Origin: Styela clava
Taxonomy: Eukaryota; Chordata; Ascidiacea; Stolidobranchia; Styelidae
Assembly (NCBI RefSeq): GCF_964204865.1
Contig: NC_135261.1
Span: 15,438,001-15,502,000 of the forward strand
DNA length: 64,000 nt
Reading direction: 5' to 3'
Positions 9,825 to 21,749 of this stretch are shown piece after piece (the first letter of the stretch is position 1; every line of letters begins with the position of its first letter). Both the position numbers and the translations under genes were made by a program. The notes below the pieces were generated by a model. The model ran no database searches, was not told where the DNA came from, and saw only the letters and a list, made by a program, of their open reading frames with translations.

Positions 9825-12800
9825 TTATACCATTATTGTCCATTTCCTGTTTTCTATTTCTTTGTATATAAGACATTTATCCGAATAAAACCATTCGTCG
9901 CGCTCGTCTTTTGGTTTCCAAGGTAAACAGTGCAGAAAGCACCAATCGTCAGCGGCTGTATCGCACATCTGTAAAATGAAACACCTTGTACTGAAATATT
10001 CAAGAAGCAGACCAGTAGCCTTTAATTTTTGCTATTATTTGCAATCTCATTTTAACAAAAATATGAGTTCTGTCAGTTGGTTAACGTTACAAAACTCTCG
10101 TAGCATGACCTACGACCTTGAATAATTATGAACGGTACTTGTGAATAATACAGGTTAACGATACCTTTTTGGTAAGTGGGTAAACCGGAAGATTGTTCCA
10201 CAAATCTGTCACAATTGCATTTGTACCGCCGACAGCGTCAGAAGGATCATCATAATAATCAATTCTCGTTCCATAGTATTTGGCGAGTTCTGCAGCATGG
10301 CTTGAAAAATTAGAGACATTAAAATGTAGATTCAGATATAATTTATGTTGCTGATATAATTTATGTTGTTGATCATCTAAAATCTGCATTAAACATTGCA
10401 GCTGTAAATCACCCGTCTGCAAACAAACCCGTCAAAAACTTATAGATTTTATCCCACGTCAAGAATTGTCCCGAAAATCACGGTAATATAATGTATTATA
10501 AACCGACAGACGTTTTCATGTAAAGTTATGACAATACCTTCATAAAAGCATAGATTATTTGATAAGAATATTGAAAAGTGTTACGCAAAGTTTATACCCA
10601 AATTCTATTTTTTATAGGACAAAAAATGTATATTAGGATTCATCATTCCTCCTGAATATTCCTTTTGTTTTTAGTCGTACAAAAGGAAAATGAAAAGATC
10701 TATCTAATTACTAAAACATTGTCAGCAACCTTGCAATTTTAGATGAAATCCGATACATCTTGGGGGTACAAATTTGTAAATTCATTCCCAGTTTTGGCGC
10801 ACTGATCATCAAGGTATGTATGATATTGTTTCCATCTCCTACCCAACCAATTGACTTTCTCTTGATATTTCCAAAATATTCCTTAAAAGATATAAAAAAA
10901 AATGTGGCAAAAGAGCATAGTTAGAATTATTATTCTCCTACTTGAATCCTCATAATTACACAAAACAAAACTTTGTTTATTTCATTTCTTTGGACTCGTC
11001 GACAAATAGGCTACACAAAAGGACTTCAATGGTTATGTCACTAAGATATTTTCAGTAAGGAAAATCAGGCGATTTCAATATATTTGCAATATTGGTCATT
11101 CTTTCAACCATTCGATGCCTAGACCAGTGGCCGGCAAAGTATTTCAAGTGAGGCTCAAATATATAGCAAAATGGGAAATTTCGTTGGAAATTTTCTAATT
11201 TAACCCCGTAATAAACTTGTCAAGCGACATTTAATTTGTTTGGTTGAAATGTAATGTATGATCTTCTGATAAATGAACAAAAACCATTTGGCAATATTTT
11301 ATTTATGTAATGTTAGGTTTATTGAACTTATTTGCGTATCACTGCCATAATTGAAATTTATTGGAGACCCACTAGAATGTGCTCAACGACCCGCGGCTTT
11401 CCGACCACTGGTCTAAAGCAAAATCGAAATATTGTGTCGCCAGTGATTGAAGTCCACGATTCATGTAGAAACATGTGAAAAGTTGGCCACTTCGGCAATG
11501 CTCGATTTAGTATAATCGATTTTTAAGTTTAACACGGCAATAAACACTTAAGCCTCCCATTAGAGAGCTAACATAGAAAACAGAGCTTACTATTAAGGTA
11601 AGAAAATCTGCTAATATCTGCAACGGATGCGACATCTCAGAAGATCCATTGATAACTGGAACGTCGATGCATTTGTGCAGTTGTTGTAGTTCTGCATCAC
11701 AAGTGATGCGCGCAAGAATACAGTCAAAAAGTTTGGAGTACACACTGTTTAATATATGAGTTAAAACAGACTTGAATGTTTAATGTAAACTGATCTGGTG
11801 CCGTATTGATAAAAGTATATCGTCGCTTTGCAGACTGACTTGGAGATATTTTATACTAAAAGTGACGATTTGAAGAGCAACTACATATAGATATATATAT
11901 ATTTAGTATTTTTTTTCACTGCTCATTCCCATTGTATATATATGAACTATAGCGAAAGTGTTAGCAGATACATTAATGATTGTCTTAATTCATTGATTTA
12001 TCAATATTCATAAACGAGTTCCTGGAAGATCCGAAAGCTTGCTTCTAATTAATTACCGACCCTCCATTAGCGTTGCCCTGGACGTCTTCATATGGTATGA
12101 CGCAAGAATGTCCTCCTAACAAATTCATTCCAATTTCTGTTGATAATTTAGTGCGTGTGCTGGTTTTCTTAAAGATCATTCCAAGTGATTTTCCTTCCAG
12201 CTTGCGGAATCTATTCGAATGCAGTAGAATAAAACAAACAATTGATCTTAACCTAAAATGATCATTAACATCAACTTATCGGCGCAATGTTCTTTAGAAG
12301 GATATTTGAATTTGATGGTACGTCTCCATCATTACACCATAGCTTACAAACTGATTTAAAACAATTTCCTAACAATTTCCAACAACTATTTTGAAGCGTA
12401 ACTTATGAATTAACAGACAAATTGTATTATTAATGGCGATTTATTGTACTTTGAATAAATTTAGCGTATACCAAATTGAATAGATTTATAAAAACCATGC
12501 ATAAATTGTGGCCCCGCTATTTATAACATTTATAAAGGCGATGTCGATGCTTAAGTATACTTATGAAAGTTTTCCTGAATCACGTAACAGCTGGTCGGTA
12601 ATTGCTTCCTTCATTATCTAGATTCTAGAACTATATGCTACGATGAAATCGACCTAGAGTATGATCGAGAGGGATTCAAAATAGAGAGTTCATCATATAT
12701 ATATGACTGAGCTGTCTTATCATCTTTTCGATTCCCAGGATAAACACAGAAACCCTACCCTATTCCTACCCTTCTCAATCTTCCACGACAAAGGAAGACA

Positions 12801-13166
12801 TTGGGAAAAGATTTGTAATACCTTTCATTCAGTTGCTTCATCCTTAACTTTAGGTCCGCAGCACTGCTCAATAAATGAAGAAGATCTTCTCTAGTATAGT
12901 CTGCTAGTGAAAGCAAACTTCTTCCTTTCATCGAGATGTCCTGCTGTCGAAATATCTGAGCATGATTTGTAGATGCAACACTGTGGGCAGGAAGAGGTAA
13001 ACAATAAACTAACTCTGTTTTTTTTTTGGTAAAAAAACTAGTTCAGGTTGATTTAAGTATGTATTCCATACCTTTTTGGTGATGTAGATTGTTTTCGACT
13101 ATCAGTAACACATCTGAGTGTATTACAGCGAGGCAGTGTTCGATGAATCCACATTCTATGTAGCAT
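9825..13166 (-). CDS. OTC-like paralogue A (active-site loops lost)
   Basis: Seven exons (13166-13072, 12980-12822, 12210-12061, 11744-11591, 10881-10730, 10300-10165, 9968-9825) join in frame into 329 residues. Exons 4 and 5 match the lengths of the OTC gene at 1-4940 exactly and all intron phases agree. The leader (1-32) is Arg-rich and mitochondrial in type. Retained: S-T-R-T (102-105), R147, HPLQ (174-177), GDGNN, D269, C296 and R323. Changed: STRTR ends in K106; the loop carrying the DIH histidine is shortened by six residues and lacks it; the SMG loop (13 residues shorter here) is gone, replaced by a stretch including NLPVYPL; HCLPR is HCLPW. The stop follows TIM-V; human OTC has an intron exactly after TIM, and GTATAA here could be that donor, but I found no further exon. 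It is probably a non-catalytic or re-purposed paralogue. Confidence 0.85.
11125..11410. mobile_element. hAT-type MITE in intron 4 of paralogue A
   Basis: The ends are CAGTGGCCGGCAAAGT and, reversed, CAGTGGTCGGAAAGCCGCG. The flanking 8-mers GCCTAGAC and GTCTAAAG are a decayed match (5 of 8). The same insertion is at 19723-20008 in block 2, so it is older than the duplication. Confidence 0.7.
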
Positions 13167-14148
13167 GTTTTTACCAAATTTCTCATATATATAAATATTA
13201 TTTCTGTACTTTAACCAACTGTGTAATGAATGAGAAAGTTATATCTGTATATATATAAATACTAATATATACAGTATTTCTACATTTTATAAGCCGATAA
13301 TAAAGGACGTAACCATTAAACGATAGGTGCATCGTGTGCACTCACTTTTCTCACACTTTCCTCTTCAAACTAGTCGTTTACTACTTCCGATAACACTCAC
13401 ATACTTTGCTAATCTCATATCCGGGCCTATGTTGCCGAAGCTACAAGGTTGTTTAGTGCGTATTTGCAGAATGGTGGAGAAATAATAAACCACTGGGCAG
13501 TTCATCGCATTGACGTAAATTACTTAAAATGGAGGTATCAAGTACAAATGAATTAAAAGTTAGTCATTCGTGGTAGATGTCAAAAATTGTAGCTTTCAAC
13601 AGAAATGACAATTCATATTCAAACAATGTTTACTCATTTTAATATTGAGATTCTCAAAGAATAGGCTTGTATAAATTCGTTACAAATTTAAATGGCAATT
13701 TCTGCCATATCTTTCCGGTTTCGGCATTAATGGATAACTATACCATAATTCAAGTTTGAAGCAAAATCGATAGCAAACCTGAGGGGAAACAGGTGCGACA
13801 ACCAAACTAATTGCGACTTCCTGGCATGCTGCTTTTAGAAAGCAATGTCTTTAAAAACATTTGCGGAGGCACATTCTCTGTTATGGAGAGTTTTAAAATC
13901 TTACACTAAATGTAGGTGTATAGAGAAAGACTTTGGCACGTTTTAGTGAGTTTTTTTTTGTGCTTTTTGCATGTTTTAGATTGATAAATGAGTCAAATGG
14001 CAAATATTGATCAATGTGTTTGCACACTAGAAGTGTTTGCTTTGTATTGCGCTGTTTACCTATTCTTGGCACTATTGTGGTTCCCGAACAATGCAAATAT
14101 AAGATTGTGGCCCCCGAAGCGGACAACTTTCGACCACCCTGCTCTAGA

Positions 14149-15045
14149 TTCTATATATGACAGTTCAACGAATGCGTTGTACGTCACTTCCATCAGCCAT
14201 AAATTAATTCCCAGCATAGAAAAATTGCGCGTATTACTAAACACACAAATTTGATGCACCGATTTCTAGTAGTGCAGGTATAAGTGATTTTAATGTGAGC
14301 GTATGTTTCTGACCGTCCTCAAGTCATCCCCATCAAAATAAAAAATAGCGCTACGCTTTCATATATTTGAGCATCGCTCTCTTATTTTATACAGAAACAT
14401 TCGAACAGACTGAAAATGCAATGCAGAACTGACAGTCCCCGTTGATATAGATATTTACCACGACTCTAAAGTTGCTATTTCGACTTTTTTCAGTACTCCC
14501 AGGCATAGTTTCAGGTCCAAATACTACGGGAGTCACTGGGCTAGTGCCCGAACTTATAGAACTAAAATAAGGAAAATTAGAATAAAATTATGACTTAACT
14601 AACTCTAACATGGTACACATACTACGTTCCGGTGTCTCCCATCTTGGTTCACTTACGTCGGGAACGCCTATTTTCGCCCACGGAGACTACACAAATTCTC
14701 TTTCTATTTACGGTCCCTTCTGTCATCTGAATGCAGCACATAAATCAGTAAAAACGCACTTTTGAGCGCAGCCAATTAGGACATAGGTGTCTATAGCATA
14801 TACGGTAGCAAGTTCTGCGATTGAGTTCAACGTCATTTCCCTATAGTAACCAATTCCCAGTTAAAAGCATTTTTGGTATAACTTTCAAATCGACTCTATG
14901 ACCCGCTTTATTATTTTTCCATGCGGCACGGTTATTTTTTTAGGCTCTCTCCTTCATCTAGCACACAAACTAACCAATATATATACAATATTACCGCAGC
15001 AGTCATTGTTGACTCATAAAGTGTGATTATGCTATATAATCTAGA
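14149..15045. repeat. 897-bp segment present only in block 1
   Basis: Block 2 jumps straight from CTGCTCTAGA to AATCTAATTAAAAGC. Block 1 has 897 bp inserted between two copies of TCTAGA (14143-14148 and 15040-15045). It contains a relative of the palindromic MITE (about 14503-14669, with the CATCTTGGTTCACTTACG arm and ACTACGGGAGTCACTGGG interior). Either it inserted with a 6-bp duplication or block 2 lost it by recombination between the TCTAGA repeats. Confidence 0.75.
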
Positions 15046-15083
15046 AGATCTAATTAAAAGCTTGCTTCTAATTAATTACCGAC

Positions 15084-15233
15084 CCTGTTTTATTGCTGCT
15101 TTAAACGTCTTCATATGGTATAATGGAAGAATGTCCTACTAACAACTGCATTCCAATTTCTGTTGATAATTTAGTGCGCGTGCTTCTTTTCACGAAGATC
15201 ATTCCAAGTGATTTTCCTTCCAGCTTACGGAAC
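15084..15233 (-). pseudogene. Decayed extra copy of OTC-like exon 3 (block 1)
   Basis: The translated minus strand matches exon 3 of the OTC-like genes ([11 protein letters not shown], then [13 protein letters not shown]), but the frame ends in TAA right after YEDV. The acceptor AG is also lost (AATATG instead of AATAG). It lies about 1.9 kb upstream of the first exon of paralogue A, so it does not belong to that gene. It is a relic of another copy. Confidence 0.85.
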
Positions 15234-15671
15234 ATATTCGAATGCAGTAGGATGAAACTAACAATTGATCATTTAAAAATCTACACATAAGAAAGAATAA
15301 AATACCAGTCTTTCTAGCACCGTGGCAATAATTTAGTACAAAAAACCGTGGTGAGGACATAAAACATGAATTTTGCAATAAAAGACAGACCTTTGTCACG
15401 CTTCAGTGATATATATATATACCATAAAAGTAGTGAGAGACGTAATTCACAGCGAACACCATGTCTTCAGAGAACCGCGACGTCATATGCATATATACAC
15501 ATGTTTCACGTACTGTCCAGTTCGTCATTTTAAGAGCTAGAAATATCTTGTGATAATATACGCATCGGGGCGTAGGCTACTTTATGTGCTTTTGGTGGAT
15601 TTTTATTCAGGTGGGCAACTGGTTAACTATTGACCAGACTTCACAAATATATTTGATGACGCCCTGTATAT

Positions 15672-17546
15672 GCTTGGTAATAGAACACATAGCAACAATG
15701 ACTCAAATTCTAATACCACATAAACGAAGCAACTACAAAAGCCTAGTATATTCAATATATTATAGAACGTTCACTCAATGAAAGATATTTCGAATCTTGT
15801 ACTTCATCATAAATATTTATCTTCTGGATTGCAAGGCACCCAACATTCTCATATTTTGAGATACTACGGAATAAATATCGAGAATCGAATCAGTGGAACT
15901 TAGTCAGTGACAAAATGATCATTGATGGGATTCGAAATTTTTAGAACCGGTTCACTTTTGTAACTCTGTAACAGCACTCTCTTTTCAGAAAATATATTTA
16001 TGCGATTATCTGAGATGCACTAAAATAAAACGCTTCACACAAATCCAATATGAAACTTTCGAAACGACGCATGTATGGCTAGTTGTCAGTTTCGGCGTAC
16101 GTATCCCACCTGCTGCGGTCGTCTAACGTCTACAACGAGAACAGGTTTCGCCCGAACCTCCTGAACGCCACTGCTGAAAATACCCCCTTGCATTACGCCG
16201 GAAACACCAACTGACACACTATTTACAGTATTGATTAGTGCTGTGCAGTTTGAGTTAAAGAACTATCTGTCTTTGTTTATGTACGACAAGAGCCAGAACA
16301 TAAGTCGCATTCCCACATTTCCTCGGATGCAAAATCACGATGATTCCACAGACTTGATGAATCCAACATCCTTTTACATCATTACAGAATCATTTCGAAA
16401 CCCCATGCCTTTAAAAAAAAACAGTTGCACCACCTATGCGCGAGAATCGGTAAAAAATTAATGCGATAAGGTCATGCACATACATGAGAAAAAATAAAAC
16501 TCCAAGAATTGAGCCTTGAGGAACTTCACATATAATAAGAAGTTTTGACGATTCCGTGTCATGTGATAAATAACTCACGGAAATTTCGGAAGTCGTTAAA
16601 GAGCCAAATCGAAAAAATGTTCAGTCCTTCTGATATCATTGTGATTATTTTATTTAAGCTATTGTCAAGTAACCTGCTTCCACCTATTAGAAGGCGCCAC
16701 GGACGAATTGAATGAGATTTATGACCTTTGTGGCCGAGAAAACAGTCTAATCTCGTCAGGGTTGTAAATCAAAGTTCTCCCCGAATTATTTTCCCCTATT
16801 CGTAATTGCCTAGTAGGAATTTGATATATCCAATGGTGATAATAGAAGCTAAATTTCTCACAAAAACAATCAAACCGTTTTTTCTATCGGTCATTCAGAA
16901 AAGTTGTTGTTGTTGTCTTTGTTTTATATATTCACGAAATTATTGGCGTAAAGAAGGCCTTAGATTCTTTGGTCTTGCTTTTTCCATCGAGAGTTCTTTT
17001 TTCGTCGAGGGAATGTAACAGCCGCCATAACAAACTTGTTTACGATCATAACTCTGCACGTGACGCAGAGATGACCTCGTTATGCATAACAAAAATAAAT
17101 AGATACTATCGTGACCCCACGCTTGGCGCAAGAATTTGTTGACTTTGTTTTATACATTCGCGAAATTATTCGCAAAGGAGGCCTTATTATACGCAGCCAG
17201 ACTAATAGGCGCAAATAAGCGTATAATATGTCGATACACCAAGTAGAAAAAACAACAAAAAAAAATTAATGACAAATGTGTCGCCGACTGTAATTCGCAC
17301 AGGTGCGATTACAAGTATACTCTGATCAAGCATGGACCAAGGATAAACACACACTAGACACCGTTGCAACAACGAACTACTCTGAAATAGTTTGGACATC
17401 CCCAAAACAGTAAATTAGCAACCTATAGCCGGATTATCACCTGGGATAAGGTGATCATCTATATTCCTCCTATAGGGGAGAAAAGGGTTAATGGAGATTT
17501 AGAGTCCTGCGTATAGACTGCCGATACCAAAAATAAACATTGAAGT
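15672..17546. other. Spacer between the two duplicated blocks
   Basis: This stretch is not shared by the blocks. It holds one exon-like segment (16110-16240, minus) and a short direct repeat around TTCACGAAATTATT (about 16925-16965) and TTCGCGAAATTATT (about 17145-17195). No complete gene was recognised. Confidence 0.6.
16110..16240 (-). other. Exon-like segment, unrecognised protein
   Basis: The minus strand has an acceptor CTGCACAG before 16240 and a donor CAG|GTGGGA after 16110. Between them 43 codons are open, reading with VSVGVSGVMQGG and KPVLVVDVRRPQQ. The Val/Gly-rich sequence looks protein-like. I could not find partner exons in the spacer, so it may be an orphan or decayed exon. It has no similarity I can see to OTC. 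Confidence 0.3.
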
Positions 17547-18080
17547 GAAGCGGTAACAAATTCTTGTACGATAAAGAGTAGTAATAATTTACTATAAATA
17601 GCATTTGCAAAGCAATATCTTCAAGCCACGCGACAATCCATCTAGATTCATTTTGGGTTTCGAGGTTCTATAGATCCAATCTTGCAGTATCGTTCCTTAC
17701 GTTATATCCTTCCATCAAATTCATCAAAACAGACTATATAAAGATAGTAAAAATACGGTTCAAACATGGCAATGGTTAGACCCATAAGAAATTAGGCCAT
17801 TGCTAATTTTATGTACCAACGTATTCTGCAGTTACTTTCCGACTGACCCATTGATAGTAATAAAATCAAATTGGTTTCAAAACGCGAGGCCATAATGAAA
17901 TATAAAAAAGGAATGTAATATTATAATATTTTTAAGTTATTGTAATGTTCGAAAGAACGAAGAGAAATGACCCTATCACAATAGTTTTAGTCTTCTTTTA
18001 AATACCGCTAAAATCTACAATTCGATAAGTAGGCCTACTTCCAGCATGTTTTCAGAGAGTTTGAGGCAAAAAGTTACAGG

Positions 18081-18361
18081 CAATGTTCTCTCTAATTTTT
18101 TGTAGTATGTGTGCGCAGAAATTTTGGTTTGTGCGCACTTTTTTGGAAATGACTAATATTTGTGCAAAAACCAATGAAGAAATTTTGGCGTTTTAACCGG
18201 GTAATAAGTGGGCCAACAACAAACTTCCTCAACCTGCCAACCGAGCACAATGTTACATTACATCGAAATACGTCTCTGCGCAGTAAATCTATGCGTGTGC
18301 GCAGCCTCTGAAAGCTGTGTGCGCGTACACGCGCACACCTTAGACTTTAGAGGGAACACTG
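18081..18361. mobile_element. hAT-type MITE (copy in block 2)
   Basis: This is the same insertion as 9478-9752, with the same ends and the same 8-bp duplication GTTACAGG (18073-18080 and 18362-18369). Confidence 0.92.
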
Positions 18362-18435
18362 GTTACAGGGTGCCTTCTAATAAAACGATCATTTTTATAT
18401 ATTATATATATATATATATAATATACCTATGTATT

Positions 18436-21400
18436 TCATACCATTATTGTCCATTTCCTGTTTTCTATTTCTTTGTATATTAGACATTTATCCGAACAAA
18501 ACCATTCGTCGCGCTCGTTTTTTGGTTTCCAAGGTAAACAGTGCAGAAAGCACCAAGCGTCAGCTGCTGTATCGCACATCTGTAAAATGAAACACATTGT
18601 ACTGAAATATTCAAGGAGCAGACCAGTAGCCTTTAATTTTTGCTATTATTTGCAATCTCATTTTGACAAAAATATGAGTTCTGTCAGTTGGTTAACGTTA
18701 CAAAACTCTCGTAGCATGACCTGTGACCTTGGATAATTATGAACGGTACTTGTGAATAATACAGGTTAACGATACCTTTTTGGTAAGTGGGTTCCACAAA
18801 TCTGTCACAATTGCATTTGTACCGCCGACAGCGTTAGAAGGATCATCATAATAATCAATTCTCGTCCCATAGTATTTGGCGAGTTCTGCAGCATGTCTTG
18901 AAAAATTAGAGACATAAAAATGTAGATTCAAATATAATTTATGTTGCTGATATAATTTATGTTGTTGATCATCTAAAATCTGCATTATTAAACATTGCAG
19001 CTGTAAATCACCCGTCTGCAAACATCCCGTCAAAAACTTATAGATTTTATCCCACGTCAAGAATTGTCCCGATAATCACGGTAATAAAATGTATTATAAA
19101 CCGACAGACGTTTTCATGTAAAGTTATGACAATACCTTCATAAAAGCATGGATTATTTGATAAGAATATTGAAAAGTGTTACGCAAAGTTTATACCCAAT
19201 TTCTATTTTTTATAGGACAAAAAATGTATATTAGGATTCATCATTCCTCCTGAATATTCCTTTTGTTTTTAGTCGTACAAAATGAAAATGAAAAGATCTA
19301 TCTAATTACTAAAACATTGTCAGCAACCTTGCAATTTTAGATGAAATCCGATACATCTTGGGGGTACAAATTTGTAAATCCATTCCCAGTTTTGGCGCAC
19401 TGATCATCAAGGTATGTATGATATTGTTTCCATCTCCTACCCAACCAATTGACTTTCTCTTGATATTTCCAAAATATTCCTTAAAAGATATAAAAAAAAA
19501 TGTGGCAAATGAGCATAGTTAGAATTATTATTCTCCTACTTGAATCCTCATAATTACACAAAACAAAACTTTGTTTATTTCATTTCTTTGGACTCGTCGA
19601 CAACTAGGCTACACAAAAGGACTTCAATGGTTATGTCACTAAGATATTTTCAGTAAGGAAAATCAGGCGATTTCAATATATTTGCAATATTGGTCATTCT
19701 TTCAACCATTCGATGCCTAGACCAGTGGCCGGCAAAGTATTTCAAGTGAGGCTCAAATATATAGCAAAATGGGAAATTTCGTTGGAAATTTTCTAATTTA
19801 ACCCCGTAATAAACTTGTCAAGCGACATTTAATTTGTTTGGTTGAAATGTAATGTAAGATCTTCTGATAAATGAACAAAAACCATTTGGCAATATTTTAT
19901 TTATGTAATGTTAGGTTTATTGAACTTATTTGCGTATCACTGCCATAATTGAAATTTATTGGAGACCCACTAGAATGTGCTCAACGACCCGCGGCTTTCC
20001 GACCACTGGTCTAAAGCAAAATCGAAATATTGTGTTGCCAGTGATTGAAGTCCACGATTCATGTAGAAACATGTGAAAAGTTGGCCACTTCGGCAATGCT
20101 CGATTTAGTATAATTGATTTTTAAGTTTAACACGGCAATAAACACTTAAGCCTCCCATTAGAGAGCTAACATAGAAAACAGAGCTTACTATTAAGGTAAG
20201 AAAATCTGCTAATATCTGCAACGGATGCGACATCTCAGAAGATCCATTGATAACTGGAACGTCGATGCATTTGTGCAGTTGTTGTAGTTCTGCATCACAA
20301 GTGATGCGCGCAAGAATACAGTCAAAAAGTTTGGAGTACACACTGTTTAATATATGAGTTAAAACAGACTTGAATGTTTAATGTAAACTGTTCTGGTGCC
20401 GTATTGATAAAAGTATATCGTCGCTTTGCAGACTGACTTGGAGATATTTTATACTAAAAGTGACGATTTGAAGAGCAACTACATATAGATATATATATTT
20501 AGTATTTTTTTTCACTGCTCATTCCCATTGTATATATATAAACTATAGCGAGAGTGTTAGCAGATACATCAACGATTGTCTTAATTCATTGATTTATCAA
20601 TATTCATAAACGAGTTCCTGGAAGATCCGAAAGCTTGCTTCTAATTAATTACCGACCCTCCATTAGCGTTGCCCTGGACGTCTTCATATGGTATGACGCA
20701 AGAATGTCCTCCTAACAAATTCATTCCAGTTTCTGTTGATATTTTAGTGCGTGTGCTGGTTTTCCTAAAGATCATTCCAAGTGATTTTTCTTCCAGCTTG
20801 CGGAATCTATGCGAATGCAGTAGGATAAAACAAACAATTGATCTTAACCTAAAATGATCATTAACATCAACTTATCGGCGCAATGTTCCTTAGAATGATA
20901 TTTAAATTTGATGGTACGTCTCCATCATTACACCATAGCTTACAAACTGATTTAAAACAATTTCCTCAACTATTTTGAAGCGTAACTTATGAATTAACAG
21001 ACAAATTGTATTATTAATGGCGATTTATTGCACTTTGAATAAATTTAGCGTATACACAACTGAATAGATTTATAAAAACCATGCATAAATTGTGGCCCCG
21101 CTATTTATAACATTTATAAAGGCGATGTCGATGCTTAAGTGTACTTATGAAAGTTTTCCTGAATCACGTAACAGCTGGTCGGTAATTGCTTCCTTCATCA
21201 TCTAGATTCTAGAACTATATGCTACGATGAAATCGACCTAGAGTATGATCGAGAGGGATTCAAAAAGGCGAGTTCATCATATATATATGACTGAGCTGTC
21301 TCATCATCTTTTCGATTCCCAGGATAAACACAGGAACCCTACCCTATTCCTACCCTTCCCAATCTTCCACGACAAAGGAAGACATTGGGAAAAGATTTGT

Positions 21401-21749
21401 AATACCTTCCATTCAGTTGCTTCATCCTTAACTTTAGGTCCGCAGCACTGCTCAATAAATGAAGAAGATCTTCTCTAGTATAGTCTGCTAGTGAAAGCAA
21501 ACTTCTTCCTTTCATCGAGATGTCCTGCTGTCGAAATATCTGAGCATGATTTGTAGATGCAACACTGTGGGCAGGAAGAGGTAAACAATAAACTAACTCT
21601 GTTTTTTTTTTGGTAAAAAACTAGTTCAGGTTGATTTAAATATGTATTCCATACCTTTTTGGTGATGTAGATTGTTTTCGACTATGAGTAACACATCTGA
21701 GTGTATTACAGCGAGTCAGTGTTCGATGAATCCACATTCTATGTAGCAT
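18436..21749 (-). CDS. OTC-like paralogue B (active-site loops lost)
   Basis: The exons are 21749-21655, 21564-21406, 20806-20657, 20342-20189, 19479-19328, 18896-18776 and 18579-18436. They total 975 nt, an open frame of 324 residues plus TGA. It is a close copy of paralogue A (9825-13166) with the same lost OTC features: no DIH histidine, STRTK, no SMG, HCLPW. It differs by roughly a dozen amino-acid changes and an in-frame 15-nt deletion in exon 6 that removes NLPVY exactly where OTC has its SMG loop. The exon 4 sequences look identical. The leader [13 protein letters not shown] is again mitochondrial in type. No frameshift or internal stop was found. The exon 3 donor is the unusual GTCGGT, as in paralogue A. 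Function is unknown; a decaying duplicate cannot be excluded. Confidence 0.85.
19723..20008. mobile_element. hAT-type MITE in intron 4 of paralogue B
   Basis: This is the orthologous insertion of 11125-11410, with CAGTGGCCGGCAAAGT at the left end and CCGACCACTG at the right. Confidence 0.7.

Larger units (their letters stand above)
8947..15671. repeat. Segmental duplication, copy 1 (OTC-like paralogue block)
   Basis: This block matches 17547-23363 in the same orientation at high identity. The offset is about 8.6 kb and shrinks to about 7.7 kb after an 897-bp presence/absence difference. Similarity begins at GAAGCGGTAAC and ends at GATGACGCCCTGT. It contains one OTC-like gene, one upstream pseudo-exon and two MITEs shared by both copies, so those insertions predate the duplication. 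Confidence 0.93.

Noticed and set aside
9605..9871. 88-91-codon plus-strand frames in both duplicated blocks (also 18208-18483)
   Set aside because: They begin inside the GTTACAGG-flanked MITE and run antisense over the 3' part of the OTC-like gene.
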